9,905 nt of DNA from Candidatus Wolframiiraptor sp. (lineage in GTDB: Archaea; Thermoproteota; Nitrososphaeria_A; Caldarchaeales; Wolframiiraptoraceae): NCBI GenBank assembly GCA_003660635.1, contig QMUP01000018.1, forward strand, positions 1 through 9,905, written 5' to 3'. Position numbers and translations under genes: made by a program. This document shows positions 7,294 to 9,905 of the stretch, piece after piece. Under the pieces are notes generated by a model. It did not search any database and had not been told where the DNA came from. It saw only the letters and a list, made by a program, of their open reading frames with translations. Each line of letters begins with the position of its first letter. The first letter of the stretch is position 1.

Positions 7294-7691
7294 TATTTGG
7301 TTAGCCATTCAATCACCTTATCGATCTCATTAGATTTAACGGTGACTTTGATCGGTGGAAGAGGAGATTCGACGAACGGCTCGGTAAATGACGCTTTCCC
7401 AGCATACGCGGCCTGCTTATTCAAGTAAAATATCACTTGATCACCTTCAATAGACGACTTCAAGATATTTCTCGCCGCGGCCCTTATCCTACGCTCCTTC
7501 AAGAGCTTCTTCAAATTCTCTAGTATTTCTAGCCCCTCGCCCCAGCCTTCGACCACGGCAGAATCATTAAGCCATCTAACCTGCAACCCTAATCTCGGGA
7601 AAATCTTCCTGACAGCTTCCACAACCTTTTCAGAACTTTCCGTAGGGTAGATCTCAGCCTCAACTCTAATCGAGACGGAAGACCCAGCCAA
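7290..7691 (-). CDS. UPF0201 (COG1931) archaeal protein of unknown function
   Basis: A 133-residue protein of the archaea-specific UPF0201 family, whose function is not established. Recognition rests on the opening IRVEAEIYPTE (8-18), the central block FYLNKQAAYAGKASF (88-102), and SPLPPIKVTV (109-118), which are the family hallmarks. The helix KKLLKERRIRAAARNIL (61-77) is also characteristic. The protein is soluble, with no signal peptide. The only in-frame start near the conserved N-terminus is TTG at 7691. A TATA-like TTTATTT about 30 nt upstream supports it as a near-leaderless start. The stop overlaps the RNase Z stop tail-to-tail (shared CTAA). Proximity to tRNA-processing genes makes an RNA-related role conceivable, but that is only inference from position. 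Confidence 0.93.
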   Translation of the reverse strand: MAGSSVSIRVEAEIYPTESSEKVVEAVRKIFPRLGLQVRWLNDSAVVEGWGEGLEILENLKKLLKERRIRAAARNILKSSIEGDQVIFYLNKQAAYAGKASFTEPFVESPLPPIKVTVKSNEIDKVIEWLTKY

Positions 7692-7717
7692 TCCAGCTAG
7701 TAGGAGAACCGTCTAAG

Positions 7718-7724
7718 AAATAAA
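7718..7724 (-). promoter_or_regulatory. TATA-like promoter of the UPF0201 gene
   Basis: The minus strand reads TTTATTT, centred about 30 nt before the TTG start. With a TSS about 26 nt downstream of the box centre, the mRNA would have a leader of only a few bases. No clear SD is seen. Confidence 0.45.
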
Positions 7725-7880
7725 TCCTGAGTTAGTTTTGTGAGCAGTGGGCTTAGCAAAGTTCTACCCCATAATGATGCCTAATACACTTAAATTATCT
7801 CGATGGTATGGTCAATCCATTCACTAACGATTCCTTGAATAAGATATCAAGCAATATTCGGCTCGAGAAAATAGAATGAA

Positions 7881-7893
7881 TGATTTTAAATCA
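7881..7893. repeat. Perfect 13-bp palindrome upstream of the radical SAM promoter
   Basis: TGATTT-T-AAATCA is a perfect inverted repeat of two 6-bp arms around one base, lying about 30 bp upstream of the TATA-like box of the radical SAM gene. This is a plausible position and size for a dimeric regulator's operator or activator site. In A/T-rich DNA such a palindrome can also occur by chance. Confidence 0.4.
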
Positions 7894-7916
7894 CTTTGCT
7901 CATGGTTTTTGGTATG

Positions 7917-7930
7917 AAAAGGTTTAAATG
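7917..7930 (+). promoter_or_regulatory. BRE/TATA-like promoter of the radical SAM gene
   Basis: GAAAAGGTTTAAATG combines a purine-rich BRE-like AAAAGG with a TTTAAAT box centred about 36 nt before the ATG at 7962. This predicts a leader of about 10 nt. No SD is present before the ATG. Confidence 0.5.
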
Positions 7931-7961
7931 CACAACATCATAATAACCAACATGGTTATAA

Positions 7962-9563
7962 ATGGCTAAAATAGTTTTAACAGCTGATAGAGCAATTTTT
8001 ACTGACTATCATGCAAACGATCTCTTTGGTTTCGGGTTGTGCCTACCCTATAGGCTTGTGCCTGAACTAGTGCAATACCGCATACTCGCGCCTAAGATCC
8101 CCGCCGATGGCCTGAGAGCCAAATGTGCTCCCTACGCCCTATGCAAGGTGGAGGCATCGCTAATCGCCGCCGGTTTCAGTAGACGCGACGTAGTTATCGT
8201 GCCCCCGCGCATGGTTATGAAAGCCATCGACAAGGATACGGAAATCGTCGCGATACACGTTCTTGATCCCATGGGTTTGGCGCCGGTCACCTGGACTTTA
8301 AAAGCATTAAGCGGCGGTGGTAAAAGCTCAACCGAACTTGAGTTTGAGAAACTAATGAGCGTCATAAGGTTGTTAAAAGAAAAGTATAAGTTTAAAGTAG
8401 TTGTAGGCGGTCCGGGTAACTGGCAGTTAAGGGGATATGAGAGCAGGTATGGAATAGACGTGCTATTTGACGGTGAAGCCGAGGTAACATTTCCCTCAAT
8501 TGTTAAGAAGCTGCTAAGCGGTGAGGAAGTCCCTAGATATGTTAGAGGAGAGCCCGTGCCATTAGATAGAATTCCGCTGATAGTAACGCCATCCAGAAAT
8601 GGGCAGGTTCAGATCACGCGCGGATGCCCTAGAAAATGCCACTTTTGCAACCCGACCATGTGGCATTTTAGGTCGTTTCCGCTAAACATTATTGCAAGGG
8701 AGGTGGAGTTCAACCTAAGAAACGGTATCAAGAGTATAGGATTAGTTACGGAGGATATAATGTTATATGGTGCCCATGGGCTTGAGTTAAATTCTTACGC
8801 CGTTAGGAGGCTGTTTGAAGCGCTGACGGACTTGGCGAGAAAATGGGAAGCCTGCGAGAAAATAGGCTTCTCGCATGTGTCTTGCGCTTCAGCCCTAGTC
8901 TTGAAAGATGTTGTCAAATATATCTCTGAGATCCAAGGCTTGAGCGATGACAATCCGACTTTCCCCCAAGTAGGATTAGAATCTGGTAGCCCTAGGCTTC
9001 TCGCTAAGCACTTTAGAGGAAAAGTCTATCCTTGGAAACCTGAAGATTGGCCTAACATAGTAGTCGAGTCCTCAAAACTGTTTAACGAATCATACTGGTA
9101 TCCCTGCTTTACGTATATCGTCGGCTTCCCTGACGCCACGCCAGATGATTACATAGCAACCACAGAGCTAATAGACAGGCTGAGAAGCGAGGAATTCAAG
9201 GGATGGACATTCCCGTTGCTATTGATACCTATGGGCGGAACCATAATAGAGAAGAAGGGGATAAGATTCTCAGAGTTCTCCAAGCTACCTCAAGAAGCGA
9301 TCGACTGCATGATAGCCGGGTGGAAGTTAAGCCTCGATAACTCCAAGAAGCTAGTCAACAAGCTACTAAAAATCAAGAAGCCATTCCTATCAAGAGTATT
9401 AAACACAATAGTATCTCTAGCCTTAAACGCCATGGAGAATTGGATAAATGACATAAGCAAAGACCCTAACGTTATAGAAAACGTATACAGCAATATCAAC
9501 ATTAGGAAAACCTACGAGGTTATTAAGATCACATTGCCCGCAATCATTGAAAAAAGACTATAA
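7962..9563 (+). CDS. B12-binding-domain radical SAM protein (COG1032-like), substrate unknown
   Basis: The 533-residue enzyme joins an N-terminal cobalamin-binding-type Rossmann domain (about 1-200) to a radical SAM barrel. In the first domain, GFSRRDVVIVPP, VAIHVLDPMGLAPVTW and VVVGGPGNWQLRGYESRYGIDVLFDGEAE follow the usual pattern, but the DxHxxG cobalamin-ligand motif is replaced by DPMGL, so any cobalamin would lack that histidine ligand. The 4Fe-4S triad is C-PRK-C-HF-C (Cys222, Cys226, Cys229), followed by NPTMWHFRSFP. Later segments VTEDIMLYGAHG, QVGLESGSPRLL and YIVGFPDATPDD are typical of the barrel. The last ~110 residues are helical and Lys/Asn-rich. ATG 7962 is the start because an in-frame TAA directly precedes it. 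The gene has its own promoter and no neighbour on its strand within 90 bp. Similar archaeal proteins are annotated only as B12/radical SAM; methyl transfer or another radical reaction cannot be told apart here. Confidence 0.9.
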   Translation: MAKIVLTADRAIFTDYHANDLFGFGLCLPYRLVPELVQYRILAPKIPADGLRAKCAPYALCKVEASLIAAGFSRRDVVIVPPRMVMKAIDKDTEIVAIHVLDPMGLAPVTWTLKALSGGGKSSTELEFEKLMSVIRLLKEKYKFKVVVGGPGNWQLRGYESRYGIDVLFDGEAEVTFPSIVKKLLSGEEVPRYVRGEPVPLDRIPLIVTPSRNGQVQITRGCPRKCHFCNPTMWHFRSFPLNIIAREVEFNLRNGIKSIGLVTEDIMLYGAHGLELNSYAVRRLFEALTDLARKWEACEKIGFSHVSCASALVLKDVVKYISEIQGLSDDNPTFPQVGLESGSPRLLAKHFRGKVYPWKPEDWPNIVVESSKLFNESYWYPCFTYIVGFPDATPDDYIATTELIDRLRSEEFKGWTFPLLLIPMGGTIIEKKGIRFSEFSKLPQEAIDCMIAGWKLSLDNSKKLVNKLLKIKKPFLSRVLNTIVSLALNAMENWINDISKDPNVIENVYSNINIRKTYEVIKITLPAIIEKRL

Positions 9564-9724
9564 CTGTCCATATCTGAAATCAACACATCAAAATAAGTCT
9601 GACGTGATGTAAAGGAGAGGAGAAAAAGAATAAAACGAGGAAAAGTTAGGTTCAGCATGGGAATGATGACTCTGACCAGGCGATCTCAGCAATTTACCGA
9701 TGTGTCTGCCCTTCTTCTCCTTGG
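9564..9724. other. 161-bp intergenic stretch with purine tract and possible long stem
   Basis: After the radical SAM stop there is a short inverted repeat ACATCA (9585-9590)/TGATGT (9605-9610) with a 14-nt loop. A purine-dominated tract (about 9611-9646) follows. GGAGAAAAAG (9619-9628) can pair at 9 of 10 positions with CTTCTTCTCC (9711-9720), enclosing about 80 nt. There is no T-run that would mark a clear terminator, and no tRNA or C/D-box RNA was recognised. Confidence 0.4.
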
Positions 9725-9728
9725 ATGA
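9657..9728 (+). CDS. Possible 23-codon leader ORF overlapping the next frame by ATGA
   Basis: A short frame, MGMMTLTRRSQQ... ending LLLLG, begins at ATG 9657 and stops with TGA 9726-9728. That stop overlaps the ATG of the following G/T-rich frame as ATGA, the usual signature of translational coupling. A purine-rich GAGGAAAAG lies upstream, but its spacing to the ATG (9657) is longer than ideal. The codons are not G/T-biased like the downstream frame. With only 23 codons and one junction as support, coincidence is quite possible. Confidence 0.22.
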   Translation: MGMMTLTRRSQQFTDVSALLLLG

Positions 9729-9905
9729 GTAGGTTTGATGATTTTTTGAGACGGTTGCCTGAGTGTAGGCGTAAGCCGTTTTTGAAGTTGGTTAGGCTTT
9801 GGGTTGGTGATGATCTTGGGAGGATTGATGAGGTTCTTGGTTTGGGTTATGAGGGGGTTGTGGATAGTGTTGCTGGGTTGGTGGAGAGGCTTAGGGCTGA
9901 GGGCT
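9725..9905 (+). CDS. Hypothetical protein, 3'-truncated, extreme G/T third-position codon use
   Basis: Sixty codons are visible from ATG 9725 to the window edge without a stop; the other plus-strand frames are interrupted. The product starts MSRFDDFLRRLPE and is charged and amphipathic, with no signal peptide or membrane segment. Residues about 33-60 (IDEVLGLGYEGVVDSV, then AGLVERLRAEG) loosely resemble a helix-turn-helix, but the second helix is a turn longer than in the usual winged-helix pattern, so this is only a suggestion. I do not recognise the family. Only 2 of 60 codons (AGA, GGC) end in A or C, against 14 of 30 in a stretch at the start of the radical SAM gene, a sharp break in composition that suggests transferred DNA. 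The in-frame stop upstream is at 9647-9649 and no other start occurs between. A TATA-like AATTTAC about 31 nt upstream would permit a leaderless start. Confidence 0.6.
   Translation, partial: MSRFDDFLRRLPECRRKPFLKLVRLWVGDDLGRIDEVLGLGYEGVVDSVAGLVERLRAEG

Larger units (their letters stand above)
7692..7961. other. 270-bp divergent intergenic region
   Basis: This A/T-richer stretch separates the leftward UPF0201 gene from the rightward radical SAM gene. It holds a promoter-like box near each end (7718-7724 and 7917-7930), another TATA-like ACTTAAATTAT around 7789-7799, and the 13-bp palindrome at 7881-7893. Only very short frames occur (for example 23 codons at 7808-7879, with no supporting signals). 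No tRNA, CRISPR repeat or convincing ncRNA was recognised. Confidence 0.6.

Noticed and set aside
7808..7879. 23-codon ORF in the UPF0201/radical SAM gap
   Set aside because: No ribosome-binding site, the TATA-like box upstream is too close (about 13 nt), and the composition is that of noncoding A/T-rich DNA.
7928..7969. Short upstream ORF (13 codons) overlapping the radical SAM start
   Set aside because: It starts inside the predicted TATA box, so its ATG would not be transcribed from that promoter.
9599..9610. CTGA followed by TGATGT as a D'/C' pair of a C/D-box sRNA
   Set aside because: The matching C and D boxes are missing at the required distances on either side. CTCTGA near ATGATGA at 9663-9675 likewise has only a 2-nt gap, too short for a guide.
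9585..9610. Hairpin ACATCA/TGATGT as a terminator of the radical SAM gene
   Set aside because: The stem is only 6 bp with a 14-nt loop and is followed by purines rather than a T-run, so it does not look like an archaeal terminator.
1..9905. tRNA or rRNA genes, CRISPR arrays, or complete insertion sequences
   Set aside because: No cloverleaf, rRNA-like segment, regularly spaced repeat or transposase was seen on either strand by reading. Only the right edge hints at foreign DNA.

Overview
The window is chromosomal DNA from an archaeon. It carries an MCM replicative helicase, a Hel308 helicase, an archaeal-length PRPP synthetase, an archaeal Trm11/Trm-G10 tRNA methyltransferase, a short-form RNase Z and a UPF0201 protein. 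Arginine is mostly AGG/AGA, and several start codons (GTG, TTG, ATG) lie about 25-30 nt downstream of A/T-rich TATA-like boxes, as in leaderless archaeal mRNAs. The IDEID form of the MCM Walker B motif and the Lys/Glu/Arg-rich proteins suit a thermophilic member of the Thermoproteota/TACK group. That placement is an inference and no rRNA is present to test it.

Layout. (1) 1-3884, + strand: the 3' part of mcm (its start lies left of the window), then 15 nt later hel308 from a TTG start with a Shine-Dalgarno-like GGGGAG. This pairs the replicative helicase with the stalled-fork/recombination helicase. (2) 3875-4369, - strand: a small Cys-based protein phosphatase whose 3' end overlaps the hel308 3' end by 10 bp. 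(3) 4370-4451: a compact divergent promoter region. (4) 4452-7293, + strand: a tightly packed operon of a PRPP synthetase homologue, the tRNA G10 N2-methyltransferase and RNase Z, joined by TAATG and ATGA overlaps. (5) 7290-7691, - strand: a UPF0201 protein converging on RNase Z with a 4-bp stop-codon overlap. (6) 7692-7961: 270 bp without a convincing gene, holding a promoter for each flanking gene and a perfect 13-bp palindrome. (7) 7962-9563, + strand: a monocistronic-looking B12-binding-domain radical SAM enzyme. (8) 9564-9905: a noncoding, purine-rich stretch, then an abrupt change to strongly G/T-rich DNA carrying a reading frame that runs off the right edge.

Functionally the left side is housekeeping: replication and fork repair (mcm, hel308), then nucleotide supply plus tRNA maturation (PRPP synthetase, G10 methylation, 3'-end cleavage). 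The radical SAM enzyme is unlinked to any obvious partner.

Three points deserve attention. The right-edge reading frame has only 2 of 60 codons ending in A or C, which suggests foreign or mobile DNA. The PRPP synthetase homologue lacks the expected catalytic lysine and the aspartate of the PDKG motif. The radical SAM gene has a palindrome upstream of its promoter. No complete new multi-gene system is visible. If one exists here, it begins at the right edge and continues outside the window.
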